DNA of 64,000 nt from Drosophila miranda (taxonomy: Eukaryota; Arthropoda; Insecta; Diptera; Drosophilidae). Location of the stretch: positions 5,704,001 to 5,768,000 of the forward strand of contig NC_046675.1 in the NCBI RefSeq assembly GCF_003369915.1, read 5' to 3'. Positions 10,228 through 21,004 of the stretch are shown here, piece by piece. Under the pieces are notes generated by a model. That model made no database searches, was not told the DNA's origin, and saw nothing but the letters and a program-made list of their open reading frames with translations. The position numbers were made by a program, and so were the translations under genes. The stretch's first letter is position 1. The number at the start of each line of letters is the position of its first letter.

Positions 10228-11281
10228 ATGGCCAAGAATAAGTCGACGGTGTACCTGGGTTACGAAGATGAGGAAATTACAGTTAAGCAGGAGCAGTTAT
10301 TGAACAGCAGAACCAACAAAATTGGTGGCCTGCCCGTAAGTGAGCCAGGCAGGCACATTCAGATGCAAATGCGGCTGCGAACTCTTGCCCAGAGCGTTGA
10401 TAATTAAAATTGATTTTTACACACAGGACTGGCCCAGGCATGAGGTTACCGTGCCCGCCTGCCCTCTGTGCGGCACGGTGCGCCCATTGATAGTGCAAAT
10501 GTACGCGCCGTTGGATCGATCTCAGTTTCACCGTAATCTCTATGTGTTCGGGTGCGTGAGCCCCGCGTGCTCGCAAAACCCCAAGAGCTGGGTGTGTGTC
10601 CGCACACAGCACTTGGACAATCAGTTTGATGTGATTTGTGAGCAATCGGCCAAGACAACGGCAGCGCCTGCCAAGCATAAGAAAAAGACCAAATCGAGCG
10701 GAGTGCAACCAGTAAACTGGTGCAGTGGAGCCGATGATTGGGGCGACAGTGAAGGTAGCGGTGGAAACGGGCGTAATGACGTCTCGGAAACCGTGGACGA
10801 GGCTATGGATATGACTGCCGACGACGAGCAGAATGAGCGGAACGGGAATGTCAGGCTGAATGCTTTGCAGTACGCCAAAGGAGGCATGGAAATGGAGGAG
10901 CCGGTGAAGCAGGAACAAGTCAAGATTGGCGATGACGAAGACGACGAAGACGAGAGCACGTCTGTGGAAAATGACCTGGTTTGTGGCTTTAATCAAATCG
11001 ACATGAGCTCGCCCCAGAATGCAGATGAGGATCCGAATGCAAATTGTGCCGCAGCGGCAGCTCCTAGTGCGGATGTGGCTGGGGCAGGGGCAACTGCAGC
11101 GATTTGTGCTGAAATTGAAGGTCCCGAAAATGATGTCGTCCTGGTCGATACACCAAAGAAGCCGGAACGTGACTTAATCGCTTTGCTTAAGCACACCTCA
11201 ATACCGGCCACCTTGGGCCGGAATGAGCGGAACGGGAATGTAAGGCTGAATGCATTGCAGTACGCCAAGGGAGGAACGTGA
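10228..11281 (+). CDS. Truncated trus-like protein (PDCD2-like N-terminal half), unit 4
   Basis: join(10228..10335, 10427..11281), 320 aa, open throughout. Exon 1 (MAKNKSTVYLGYEDEE...GGLP) and the GTAAGT/ACACAG intron borders match functional trus. The zinc-binding cysteines (CPLCG, then GCVSPACSQ) are intact, as are the acidic middle and alanine-rich region. At ATLG the frame runs into a repeated RNERNGNVRLNALQYAKGG segment and stops. It therefore lacks about 190 C-terminal residues, including the whole PDCD2_C zinc domain of trus. Family knowledge says both halves are needed for the PDCD2 role with ribosomal protein S2, so this is either a pseudogene or a short variant. It is the only extra trus copy without a nonsense mutation. 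Confidence 0.55.
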
Positions 11282-11515
11282 CTTAATCGCTTTGCTTAAG
11301 CAAACCTCAGTACCGGCCACCCTGGGACCGCTGCCCCAGATTAAGGATCTGACACTGAAGTCCTAATTCATTGCCGTGGATGTAGAGAGCAAGGTCAAGG
11401 TGGAGGAGTTTGAGAACTATGGCGGCACCGTATCCATGGATCACATACGGGATCTGTATCAGGAGTATAAGCTGAGGGACGAAGAACCGGCACATACGCC
11501 AATGGGTGGTGGTGC

Positions 11516-11810
11516 ATCGACAAGGAAACCCGCAATCTGGTCATAGGGGTGCTCACTGTGATTGCCGTGCTAGGAATTGTGTTTTAGGCTGCCTTGCGCT
11601 CTATGCCCGACAATGCCGAGCACGACAATGAGTTGGAGCAGAAACACACGGGCTGGGACAGGGAAACTCTTCTTTACCAAGAAGATGCTGCTCCTTAGCT
11701 TGGCTTTCTTCTACACAGGTTCGTCCGGCAGCGTCTCCTCTGTACATCGAATGGCTAATTGCGTCTTGCTTGCTTGTCAGGTCTGGAGCTGTCCTTCTTT
11801 AGTGGAGTCT
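11516..11810 (+). pseudogene. UNC93-like gene fragment, unit 5
   Basis: Same fragment and 23-bp deletion as in the other units; it reads AGGGAAACTC where others read AGGGCAACTC. The captured block follows at 11811-12033. Confidence 0.83.
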
Positions 11811-12524
11811 GTTTGTAGTGGGGCGGATCGCTGCTCAATTTTCCAATGACGAAGTTGATGATCCAGTGAAATTCATAGTAGCCTTCGCAAGAAATGAAAA
11901 GCCGCTGTGTACGTATGTAGGTGTGTATTTGGTTCGATGGTCGCGCGGTAGATCGGCCGTTTGAATCGGGGGTGGAAACGTAACTAAGCTAAGCCTTATG
12001 ATCTATGCTCTATGATGGCTTGAGCGGCGGGTGAATCTAGTTGTCTATATGTTTTTATATGTGTGTATTGTATATGTACATATGTTCGTTTATTTATTTT
12101 AAGCAACGATGTGCAATTGTAAATTAATTAAACCACAGATTTTGAGTATTAGTCAGTTCTTCAAAGGCCGTGCGAAGAAAAATATATAGAGAATTTTAAG
12201 ACAATGCCTTCAAATGCGTGGTGTTTATTATTTGTTGTTTATTTCAGACTGTGTGTTGAGCGAAATTTGCGTATGTGAAGCTGTTCTTCCAGGCTACATA
12301 TGTGGGGGGATTTCACATATTTACATCCGGTACTCGAAGAATATAGGGGTACATTGCATTTGTGGGGAAAGTACACATTCTTCAACTAATATACTTGATG
12401 AGTTATGTCTCTCCTAGATCTCAGAGACTTTTATGATTGATATTAAAAATTATTAACTTATTGTGTAGTCAGCCAGCAGCTGATGGCGGCGCCCCGATGG
12501 TCCACCCGCTTTCCGCTGCTCAGC

Positions 12525-13019
12525 TCACTTCTCCTCGCACCACTCGTTCTCCTTGCAAACCTTCTCTTCCTCGGCGGGAGTGAAGTCCTTCTTGATGTTG
12601 AAAGTCTTGCGTATTTCCTCTGGACTTTTACCCTTAATCATATTGGCCACGGTCTTGCAAGACACTTTGAGCAAACCCTTGATATCCAGATAATTGGCGG
12701 CCAGTATTAGCTCGAAGAGTATGCCCAGGTCTACCTTGAGGAATTCGGCATCCCACGGGATAATGTCGTCGGTGCGCTTCACCTTCTCGCGCTTCTCGTC
12801 CTTGTCAGGCGACTGGGGATCGTCTTTGTGGTATTCGGCCCACATCAGTACCTTACGCAGATTGGTCGAGCTCACATTCTGCAGAGGGACAACGGCATCC
12901 TCATCCTTCTCCGAGACGCAATTCTCCAGCATTGCCTTGATAGTTCCGGAGCACTTTGCTATCTCGATGTCGGTTTCGAAGATTTCCATCTCCGCGGACT
13001 GCAGTTTAATGTTAGGCAT
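12525..13019 (-). CDS. Skp1-like SCF adaptor, array copy 5
   Basis: Intact 164-aa SKP1-family frame with the REKVK loop. Shared with copy 6: DKDEKREK and [11 protein letters not shown] (others have [11 protein letters not shown]; the Q-G-T-L form is the family norm). Private changes: STNLRKV for STILRKV in the BTB/POZ part and KVCKENEW for KVRKENEW near the C-terminus. The F-box half is [14 protein letters not shown]. Most divergent protein of the array but still without stop or frameshift. Confidence 0.87.
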   Translation of the reverse strand: MPNIKLQSAEMEIFETDIEIAKCSGTIKAMLENCVSEKDEDAVVPLQNVSSTNLRKVLMWAEYHKDDPQSPDKDEKREKVKRTDDIIPWDAEFLKVDLGILFELILAANYLDIKGLLKVSCKTVANMIKGKSPEEIRKTFNIKKDFTPAEEEKVCKENEWCEEK

Positions 13020-13208
13020 TTCGGTAATCGTTGAATGCTGCAAAAAAAGGTATTAAAGTATTTCAAGCAAAAATTTGAATGTTATGTTCATACGATTTGA
13101 AGCCAATTTGAGTGGAAAAACAAAGATAAAGATGGGAATACGACTATAACTTTGCGCCAAGTTGAGAAAAGTGTAGTTAAAATCGCACGGAAATATCGAC
13201 ATCGTTTA

Positions 13209-13246
13209 AGTATCGATACTAATATATTTGTATACCTATCGATACA
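13209..13246. promoter_or_regulatory. Divergent double-DRE promoter, unit 5
   Basis: Perfect TATCGATA sites at 13211-13218 and 13237-13244 between Skp1-like copy 5 and the trus copy. Confidence 0.65.
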
Positions 13247-13293
13247 ATATGAACTACATTGCAATTTACCAAAATCGGCTCGAAACATGAAAA

Positions 13294-14559
13294 ATGGCCA
13301 AGAATAAGTCGACGGTGTACCTGGGTTACGAAGATGAGGAAATTACAGTTAAGCAGGAGCAGTTATTGAACAGCAGCACCAACAAAATTGGTGGCCTGCC
13401 CGTAAGTGAGCCAGGCAGGCACATTCAGATGCAAATGCGGCTGCGAACTCTTGCCCAGAGCGTTGATAATTAAAATTGATTTTTACACACAGGACTGGCC
13501 CAGGCCTGGCCAGGCCCTCTGTGCGGCACGGTGCGCCCGTTGATAGTGCAAATGTACGCGCCGTTGGATCGATCTCAGTTTCACCGTAATCTCTATGTGT
13601 TCGGGTGCGTGAGCCCCGCGTGCTCGCAAAACCCCAAGAGCTGGGTGTGTGTCCGCACACAGCACTTGGACAATCAGTTTGATGTGATTTGTGAGCAATC
13701 GGCCAAGACAACGGCAGCGCCTGCCAAGCATAAGAAAAAGACCAAATCGAGCGGAGTGCAACCAGTAAACTGGTGCAGTGGAGCCGATGATTGAGGCGAC
13801 AGTGAAGGTAGCGGTGGAAACGGGCGTAATGACGTCTCGGAAACCGTGGACGAGGCTATGGATATGACTGCCGACGACGAGCAGAATGAGCGGAACGGGA
13901 ATGTCAGGCTGAATGCTTTGCAGTACGCCAAAGGAGGCATGGAAATGGAGGAGCCGGTGAAGCAGGAACAAGTCAAGATTGGCGATGACGAAGACGAGAG
14001 CACGTCTGTGGAAAATGACCTGGTTTGTGGCTTTAATCAAATCGACATGAGCTCGCCCCAGAATGCAGATGAGGATCCGAATGCAAATTGTGCCGCAGCG
14101 GCAGCTCCTAGTGCGGATGTGGCTGGTGCAGGTGCAACTGCAGCGATTTGTGCTGAAATTGAAGGTCCCGAAAATGATGTCGTCCTGGTCGATACACCAA
14201 AGAAGCCGGAACGTGACTTAATCGCTTTGCTTAAGCACACCTCAATACCGGCCACCTTGGGCCGGAATGAGCGGAACGGGAATGTAAGGCTGAATGCATT
14301 GCAGTACGCCAAGGGAGGAACGTGACTTAATCGCTTTGCTTAAGCAAACCTCAGTACCGGCCACCCTGGGACCGCTGCCCCAGATTAAGGATCTGACACT
14401 GAAGTCCTAATTCATTGCCGTGGATGTAGAGAGAAAGGTCAAGGTGGAGGAGTTTGAGAACTATGGCGGCACCGTATCCATGGATCACATACGGGATCTG
14501 TATCAGGAGTATAAGCTGAGGGACGAAGAATCGGCACATACGCCAATGGGTGGTGGTGC
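13294..14559 (+). pseudogene. trus pseudogene, unit 5
   Basis: Exon 1 (13294-13401) and intron 1 are preserved. At the start of exon 2, 23 native bases (CATGAGGTTACC...) are replaced by 10 (CCTGGCCAGG), a frameshift just before the first zinc-binding cysteines. A second lesion, TGG to TGA at 13792-13794, is shared with unit 6. Two GAT/GAC-rich codon groups of the acidic run are also missing (DDEDESTS for DDEDDEDESTS). The 3' end has the same repeated RNERNGNVR... segment and fusion as units 3, 4 and 6. Confidence 0.87.
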
Positions 14560-14854
14560 ATCGACAAGGAAACCCGGAATCTGGTCATAGGGGTGCTCAC
14601 TGTGATTGCCGTGCTAGGAATTGTGTTTTAGGCTGCCTTGCGCTCTATGCCCGACAATGCCGAGCACGACAATGAGTTGGAGCAGAAACACACGGGCTGG
14701 GACAGGGCAACTCTTCTTTACCAAGAAGATGCTGCTCCTTAGCTTGGCTTTCTTCTACACAGGTTCGTCCGGCAGCGTCTCCTCTGTACATCGAATGGCT
14801 AATTGCGTCTTGCTTGCTTGTCAGGTCTGGAGCTGTCCTTCTTTAGTGGAGTCT
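14560..14854 (+). pseudogene. UNC93-like gene fragment, unit 6
   Basis: Same deleted UNC93-like fragment as in the other units, followed by the captured block at 14855-15077. Confidence 0.83.
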
Positions 14855-15568
14855 GTTTGTAGTGGGGCGGATCGCTGCTCAATTTTCCAATGACGAAGTT
14901 GATGATCCAGTGAAATTCATAGTAGCCTTCGCAAGAAATGAAAAGCCGCTGTGTACGTATGTAGGTGTGTATTTGGTTCGATGGTCGCGCGGTAGATCGG
15001 CCGTTTGAATCGGGGGTGGAAACGTAACTAAGCTAAGCCTTATGATCTATGCTCTATGATGGCTTGAGCGGCGGGTGAATCTAGTTGTCTATATGTTTTT
15101 ATATGTGTGTATTGTATATGTACATATGTTCGTTTATTTATTTTAAGCAACGATGTGCAATTGTAAATTAATTAAACCACAGATTTTGAGTATTAGTCAG
15201 TTCTTCAAAGGCCGTGCGAAGAAAAATATAAAGAGAATTTTAAGACAATGCCTTCAAATGCGTGGTGTTTATTATTTGTTGTTTATTTCAGACTGTGTGT
15301 TGAGCGAAATTTGCGTATGTGAAGCTGTTCTTCCAGGCTACATATGTGGGGGGATTTCACATATTTACATCCGGTACTCGAAGAATATAGGGGTACATTG
15401 AATTTGTGAGGAAAGTACAAGTTCTTGAACTAATATACTTGATGAGTTATGTCTCTCCTAGATCTCAGAGACTTTTATTATTGATATTAAAAATTATTAA
15501 CTTATTGTGTAGTCAGCCAGCAGCTGATGGCGGCGCCCCGATGGTCCACCCGCTTTCCGCTGCTCAGC

Positions 15569-16063
15569 TCACTTCTCCTCGCACCACTCGTTCTCCTTGC
15601 GCACCTTCTCTTCTTCGGCGGGAGTGAAGTCCTTCTTGATGTTGAAAGTCTTGCGTATTTCCTCTGGACTTTTACCCTTAATCATATTGGCCACGGGCGT
15701 GCAAGACACCTCGAGCAAACCCTTGATATCCAGATAATTGGCGGCCAGTATTAGCTCGAAGAGTATGCCCAGGTCTACCTTGAGGAATTCGGCATCCCAC
15801 GGGATAATGTCGTCGGTGCGCTTCACCTTCTCGCGCTTCTCGTCCTTGTCAGGCGACTGGGGATCGTCTTTGTGGTATTCGGCCCACATCAGTACCTTAC
15901 GCAGAATGGTCGAGCTCACATTCTGCAGAGGGACAACGGCATCCTCATCCTTCTCCGAGACGCAATTCTCCAGCATTGCCTTGATAGTTCCGGAGCACTT
16001 TGCTATCTCGATGTCGGTTTCGAAGATTTCCATCTCCGCGGACTGCAGTTTAATGTTAGGCAT
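15569..16063 (-). CDS. Skp1-like SCF adaptor, array copy 6
   Basis: Intact 164-aa SKP1-family frame with the REKVK loop. It combines the DKDEKREK and [11 protein letters not shown] changes of copy 5 with the [16 protein letters not shown] block of copy 4, so it looks like a mosaic of neighbouring copies. The N-terminal BTB/POZ part is unchanged from the array consensus ([15 protein letters not shown]) and the end is WCEEK. The family role (cullin-F-box bridging) is inferred. Confidence 0.88.
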   Translation of the reverse strand: MPNIKLQSAEMEIFETDIEIAKCSGTIKAMLENCVSEKDEDAVVPLQNVSSTILRKVLMWAEYHKDDPQSPDKDEKREKVKRTDDIIPWDAEFLKVDLGILFELILAANYLDIKGLLEVSCTPVANMIKGKSPEEIRKTFNIKKDFTPAEEEKVRKENEWCEEK

Positions 16064-16252
16064 TTCGGTAATCGTTGAATGCTGCAAAAAAAGGTATTAA
16101 AGTATTTCAAGCAAAAATTTGAATGTTATGTTCATACGATTTGAAGCCAATTTGAGTGGAAAAACAAAGATAAAGATGGGAATACGACTATAACTTTGCG
16201 CCAAGTTGAGAAAAGTGTAGTTAAAATCGCACGGAAATATCGACATCGTTTA

Positions 16253-16290
16253 AGTTTCGATATTAATATATTTGTATACCTATCGATACA
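16253..16290. promoter_or_regulatory. Divergent DRE promoter, unit 6 (one site broken)
   Basis: The second site at 16281-16288 is a perfect TATCGATA. The first, at 16255-16262, reads TTTCGATA and has lost the consensus. Confidence 0.6.
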
Positions 16291-16337
16291 ATATGAACTA
16301 CATTGCAATTTACCAAAATCGGCTCGAAACATGAAAA

Positions 16338-17625
16338 ATGGCCAAGAATAAGTCGACGGTGTACCTGGGTTACGAAGATGAGGAAATTACAGTTAAGCAG
16401 GAGCAGTTATTGAACAGCAGCACCAACAAAATTGGTGGCCTGCCCGTAAGTGAGCCAGGCAGGCACATTCAGATGCAAATGCGGCTGCGAACTCTTGCCC
16501 AGAGCGTTGATAATTAAAATTGATTTTTACACACAGGACTGGCCCAGGCATGAGGTTACCGTGCCCGCCTGCCCTCTGTGCGGCACGGTGCGCCCATTGA
16601 TAGTGCAAATGTACGCGCCGTTGGATCGATCTCAGTTTCACCGTAATCTCTATGTGTTCGGGTGCGTGAGCCCCGCGTGCTCGCAAAACCCCAAGAGCTG
16701 GGTGTGTGTCCGCACACAGCACTTGGACAATCAGTTTGATGTGATTTGTGAGCAATCGGCCAAGACAACGGCAGCGCCTGCCAAGCATAAGAAAAAGACC
16801 AAATCGAGCGGAGTGCAACCAGTAAACTGGTGCAGTGGAGCCGATGATTGAGGCGACAGTGAAGGTAGCGGTGGAAACGGGCGTAATGACGTCTCGGAAA
16901 CCGTGGACGAGGCTATGGATATGACTGCCGACGACGAGCAGAATGAGCGGAACGGGAATGTCAGGCTGAATGCTTTGCAGTACGCCAAAGGAGGCATGGA
17001 AATGGAGGAGCCGGTGAAGCAGGAACAAGTCAAGATTGGCGATGACGAAGACGACGAAGACGAGAGCACGTCTGTGGAAAATGACCTGGTTTGTGGCTTT
17101 AATCAAATCGACATGAGCTCGCCCCAGAATGCAGATGAGGATCCGAATGCAAATTGTGCCGCAGCGGCAGCTCCTAGTGCGGATGTGGCTGGTGCAGGTG
17201 CAACTGCAGCGATTTGTGCTGAAATTGAAGGTCCCGAAAATGATGTCGTCCTGGTCGATACACCAAAGAAGCCGGAACGTGACTTAATCGCTTTGCTTAA
17301 GCACACCTCAATACCGGCCACCTTGGGCCGGAATGAGCGGAACGGGAATGTAAGGCTGAATGCATTGCAGTACGCCAAGGGAGGAACGTGACTTAATCGC
17401 TTTGCTTAAGCAAACCTCAGTACCGGCCACCCTGGGACCGCTGCCCCAGATTAAGGATCTGACACTGAAGTCCTAATTCATTGCCGTGGATGTAGAGAGA
17501 AAGGTCAAGGTGGAGGAGTTTGAGAACTATGGCGGCACCGTATCCATGGATCACATACGGGATCTGTATCAGGAGTATAAGCTGAGGGACGAAGAATCGG
17601 CACATACGCCAATGGGTGGTGGTGC
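16338..17625 (+). pseudogene. trus pseudogene, unit 6
   Basis: Exon 1 and intron 1 are intact and exon 2 starts correctly at 16537, but TGG to TGA at 16849-16851 stops the frame after 140 residues, just past the first zinc-binding part. The same nonsense change in unit 5 shows common descent of the two units. Downstream the frame is open again (16903-17391), ending in the repeated RNERNGNVR... segment and the trus/UNC93 fusion. Confidence 0.85.
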
Positions 17626-17930
17626 ATCGACAAGGAAACCCGGAATCTGGTCATAGGGGTGCTCACTGTGATTGCCGTGCTAGGAATTGTGTTTTAGGCT
17701 GCCTTGCGCTCTATGCCCGACAATGCCGAGCACGACAATGAGTTGGAGCAGAAACACACGGGCTGGGACAGGGCAACTCTTCTTTACCAAGAAGATGCTG
17801 CTCCTTAGCTTGGCTTTCTTCTACACAGGTTCGTCCGGCAGCGTCTCCTCTGTACATCGAATGGCTAATTGCGTCTTGCTTGCTTGTCAGGTCTGGAGCT
17901 GTCCTTCTTTAGTGGAGTCTGTTTGTAGTG
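17626..17930 (+). pseudogene. UNC93-like gene fragment, unit 7
   Basis: Same deleted UNC93-like fragment as in the other units, followed by the captured block at 17931-18153 and the 3' UTR-derived spacer leading to Skp1-like copy 7. Confidence 0.83.
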
Positions 17931-18634
17931 GGGCGGATCGCTGCTCAATTTTCCAATGACGAAGTTGATGATCCAGTGAAATTCATAGTAGCCTTCGCAA
18001 GAAATGAAAAGCCGCTGTGTACGTATGTAGGTGTGTATTTGGTTCGATGGTCGCGCGGTAGATCGGCCGTTTGAATCGGGGGTGGAAACGTAACTAAGCT
18101 AAGCCTTATGATCTATGCTCTATGATGGCTTGAGCGGCGGGTGAATCTAGTTGTCTATATGTTTTTATATGTGTGTATTGTATATGTACATATGTTCGTT
18201 TATTTATTTTAAGCAACGATGTGCAATGGTAAATTAATTAAACCACAGATTTTGAGTATTAGTCAGTTCTTCAAAGGCCGTGCGAAGAAAAATATATAGA
18301 GAATTTTAAGACAATGCCTTCAAATGCGTGGTGTTTATTATTTGTTGTTTATTTCAGACTGTGTGTTGAGCGAAATTTGCGTATGTGAAGCTGTTTTTCC
18401 AGGCTACATATGTGGGGGGATTTCACATATTTACATCCGGTACTCGAAGAATATAGGGGTACATTGCATTTGTGGGGAAAGTACACATTCTTCAACTAAT
18501 ATACTTGATGAGTTATGTCTCTCCTAGATCTCAGAGACTTTTATGATTGATATTAAAAATTATTAACTTATTGTGTAGTCAGCCAGCAGCTGATGGCGGC
18601 GCCCCGATGGTCCACCCGCTTTCCGCTGCTCAGC

Positions 18635-19114
18635 TCACTTCTCCTCGCACCACTCGTTCTCCTTGCGCACCTTCTCTTCCTCGGCGGGAGTGAAGTCCTT
18701 CTTGATGTTGAAAGTCTTGCGTATTTCGTCTGGAGTCTTGCTCATCATCATATTGGCCACGGTCTTGCAAGACACCGCGAGCAAACCCTTGATATCCAGA
18801 TAATTGGCGGCCAGTATTAGCTCGAAGAGTGTGCCCTGGTCTACCTTGAGGAATTCGGCATCCCACGGGATAATGTCGTCGGTGCGCTTCTCGTCCTCGT
18901 CAGGCGACTGGGGATCGTCTTTGTGGTATTCGGCCCACATCAGTACCTTACGCAGAATGGTCGAGCTCACATTCTGCAGAGGGACAACGGCATCCTCATC
19001 CTTCTCCGAGACGCAATTATCCAGCATTGCCTTGATAGTTCCGGAGCAATTTGCTATCTCGATGTCGGTTTCGAAGATTTCCATCTCCGCGGACTGCAGT
19101 TTAATGTTAGGCAT
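18635..19114 (-). CDS. Skp1-like SCF adaptor, array copy 7 (next to functional trus)
   Basis: Intact 159-aa SKP1-family frame without the REKVK codons. It shares IANCSGT, MLDNCV and GLLAVSC with copy 2, and has private changes [12 protein letters not shown]. The end is WCEEK. The start is 275 bp from the functional trus start on the other strand, so both genes likely share the double-DRE region. A TTTTTTTGCAG acceptor-like site just upstream of the ATG suggests a spliced 5' UTR. If that is right, the copies arose as DNA duplicates, not by retroposition. This copy may sit in the original single-copy position, but the array alone cannot prove it. Confidence 0.88.
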   Translation of the reverse strand: MPNIKLQSAEMEIFETDIEIANCSGTIKAMLDNCVSEKDEDAVVPLQNVSSTILRKVLMWAEYHKDDPQSPDEDEKRTDDIIPWDAEFLKVDQGTLFELILAANYLDIKGLLAVSCKTVANMMMSKTPDEIRKTFNIKKDFTPAEEEKVRKENEWCEEK

Positions 19115-19303
19115 TTCGGTAATCGTTGAATGCTGCAAAAAAAGGTATTAAAGTATTTCAAGCAAAAATTTGAATGTTATGTTCATACGATTTGAAGCCA
19201 ATTTGAGTGGAAAAACAAAGATAAAGATGGGAATACGACTATAACTTTGCGCCAAGTTGAGAAAAGTGTAGTTAAAATCGCACGGAAATATCGACATCGT
19301 TTA

Positions 19304-19341
19304 AGTATCGATATTAATATATTTGTATACCTATCGATACA
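19304..19341. promoter_or_regulatory. Divergent double-DRE promoter of Skp1-like copy 7 and trus
   Basis: Two perfect TATCGATA sites at 19306-19313 and 19332-19339, 50-85 bp upstream of the trus start codon and about 200 bp from the Skp1-like start. DRE pairs are common in fly housekeeping promoters and bound by DREF (family knowledge). Confidence 0.7.
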
Positions 19342-19388
19342 ATATGTACTACATTGCAATTTACCAAAATCGGCTCGAAACATGAAAA

Positions 19389-21004
19389 ATGGCCAAGAAT
19401 AAGTCGACGGTGTACCTGGGTTACGAAGATGAGGAAATTACAGTTAAGCAGGAGCAGTTATTGAACAGCAGCACCAACAAAATTGGTGGCCTGCCCGTAA
19501 GTGAGCCAGGCAGGCACATTCAGATGCAAATGCGGCTGCGAACTCTTGCCCAGAGCGTTGATAATTAAAATTGATTTTTACACACAGGACTGGCCCAGGC
19601 ATGAGGTTACCGTGCCCGCCTGCCCTCTGTGCGGCACGGTGCGCCCGTTGATAGTGCAAATGTACGCGCCGTTGGATCGATCTCAGTTTCACCGTAATCT
19701 CTATGTGTTCGGGTGCGTGAGCCCCGCGTGCTCGCAAAACCCCAAGAGCTGGGTGTGTGTCCGCACACAGCACTTGGACAATCAGTTTGATGTGATTTGT
19801 GAGCAATCGGCCAAGACAACGGCAGCGCCTGCCAAGCATAAGAAAAAGACCAAATCGAGCGGAGTGCAACCAGTAAACTGGTGCAGTGGAGCCGATGATT
19901 GGGGCGACAGTGAAGGTAGCGGTGGAAACGGGCGTAATGACGTCTCGGAAACCGTGGACGAGGCTATGGATATGACTGCCGACGACGAGCAGAATGAGCG
20001 GAACGGGAATGTCAGGCTGAATGCTTTGCAGTACGCCAAAGGAGGCATGGAAATGGAGGAGCCGGTGAAGCAGGAACAAGTCAAGATTGGCGATGACGAA
20101 GACGACGAAGACGAGAGCACGTCTGTGGAAAATGACCTGGTTTGTGGCTTTAATCAAATCGACATGAGCTCGCCCCAGAATGCAGATGAGGATCCGAATG
20201 CAAATTGTGCCGCAGCGGCAGCTCCTAGTGCGGATGTGGCTGGTGCAGGTGCAACTGCAGCGATTTGTGCTGAAATTGAAGGTCCCGAAAATGATGTCGT
20301 CCTGGTCGATACACCAAAGAAGCCGGAACGTGACTTAATCGCTTTGCTTAAGCACACCTCAATACCGGCCACCTTGGGACCGCTGTCCCAGATCAAGGAT
20401 CTGACGCTGAAGTCCTACTTCATTGCCGTGGATGTAGAGAGCAAGGTCAAGGTGGAGGAGTTTGAGAACTATGGCGGCACCTTGTCCATGGATCACATAC
20501 GGGATCTGTATCAGGAGTATAAGCTGAGGGACGACGAATCGGCACATTCGCCAATGGGTGGTGGTGCCTCGTCGTCCGGCGAGCCATGTGACGACCACGA
20601 GTCTTACGAGAAGGCATTGCCCGCCCATGGCGATATTGTTTTTCACAATTTTATAACAACCATTCAGCAAAACCCGGGCCAAATACTGAGGTAATTGTGG
20701 CCCTTGCCAATGTGATTCATTCATTAATGCCATCCAAACCCCATTCAGGTATTCCCGAGATGCTCTGCCGTTGCTGGTGGCACCGCTCACCGATCCTTTG
20801 CCCAAGTGTCAGAACTGCAAGGGCGAAACCATCTGTGAGGTTCAGCTGCTACCAACTTTGATTCCCAAGCTCCGATTCCAGCACAATGGCTCCAATGCAC
20901 CAATTGAGTACGGCAACGTGCTGGTCTTTACTTGCCTCAAGAGCTGCTGGGACACCCCCGACCTGATGCGCTATGAGCATATAGTTGTGCAAGCCGAGTC
21001 TTAG
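19389..21004 (+). CDS. trus: trus (toys are us), PDCD2-like zinc protein
   Basis: join(19389..19496, 19588..20690, 20749..21004), 488 aa, orthologue of human PDCD2L. Borders: CCC|GTAAGT, ACACAG|GAC, GAG|GTAATT, TTCAG|GTATTC; all phases agree. The N-terminus MAKNKSTVYLGYEDEE and GGLPDWP lead into a zinc-binding part with CPLCG and GCVSPACSQ. The middle is acidic and low-complexity (DDEDDEDE, then alanine-rich), as in PDCD2L. The C-terminal PDCD2_C domain starts at RYSRDALPLLVAP and has CQNCKG and CLKSCW cysteine pairs. PDCD2 and PDCD2L act as dedicated chaperones or adaptors for ribosomal protein S2 and small-subunit assembly. This is the only complete copy; six truncated or broken copies lie upstream. 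Confidence 0.93.

Larger units (their letters stand above)
569..20567. repeat. Tandem array of seven UNC93-3'/Skp1-like/trus-5' units
   Basis: The repeating segment runs from UNC93 exon 2 to trus exon 2. Unit limits, taken at the fusion GGTGGTGC|ATCGACAAGG, are 569-3436, 3437-5759, 5760-8464, 8465-11515, 11516-14559, 14560-17625 and 17626-20567. The left edge of unit 1 is the functional UNC93-like gene and the right edge of unit 7 is the functional trus. The other six edges are the same trus/UNC93 fusion with GC microhomology, so one duplication event made the junction and unequal exchange multiplied it. Units 2 and 3 are short because their left neighbours carry deleted trus copies; units 4-7 have near full trus 5' parts. 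Each unit has one Skp1-like gene on the minus strand. Confidence 0.93.

Noticed and set aside
10283-10996. 237-codon minus-strand frame over trus copies (also at 16393 and 19444)
   Set aside because: It is antisense to trus and runs across its intron, with no recognisable domain. Its openness follows from trus codon use.
569-20567. CRISPR-like or satellite interpretation of the repeats
   Set aside because: The units are 2.3-3.1 kb gene duplicates with introns and promoters in an animal genome.
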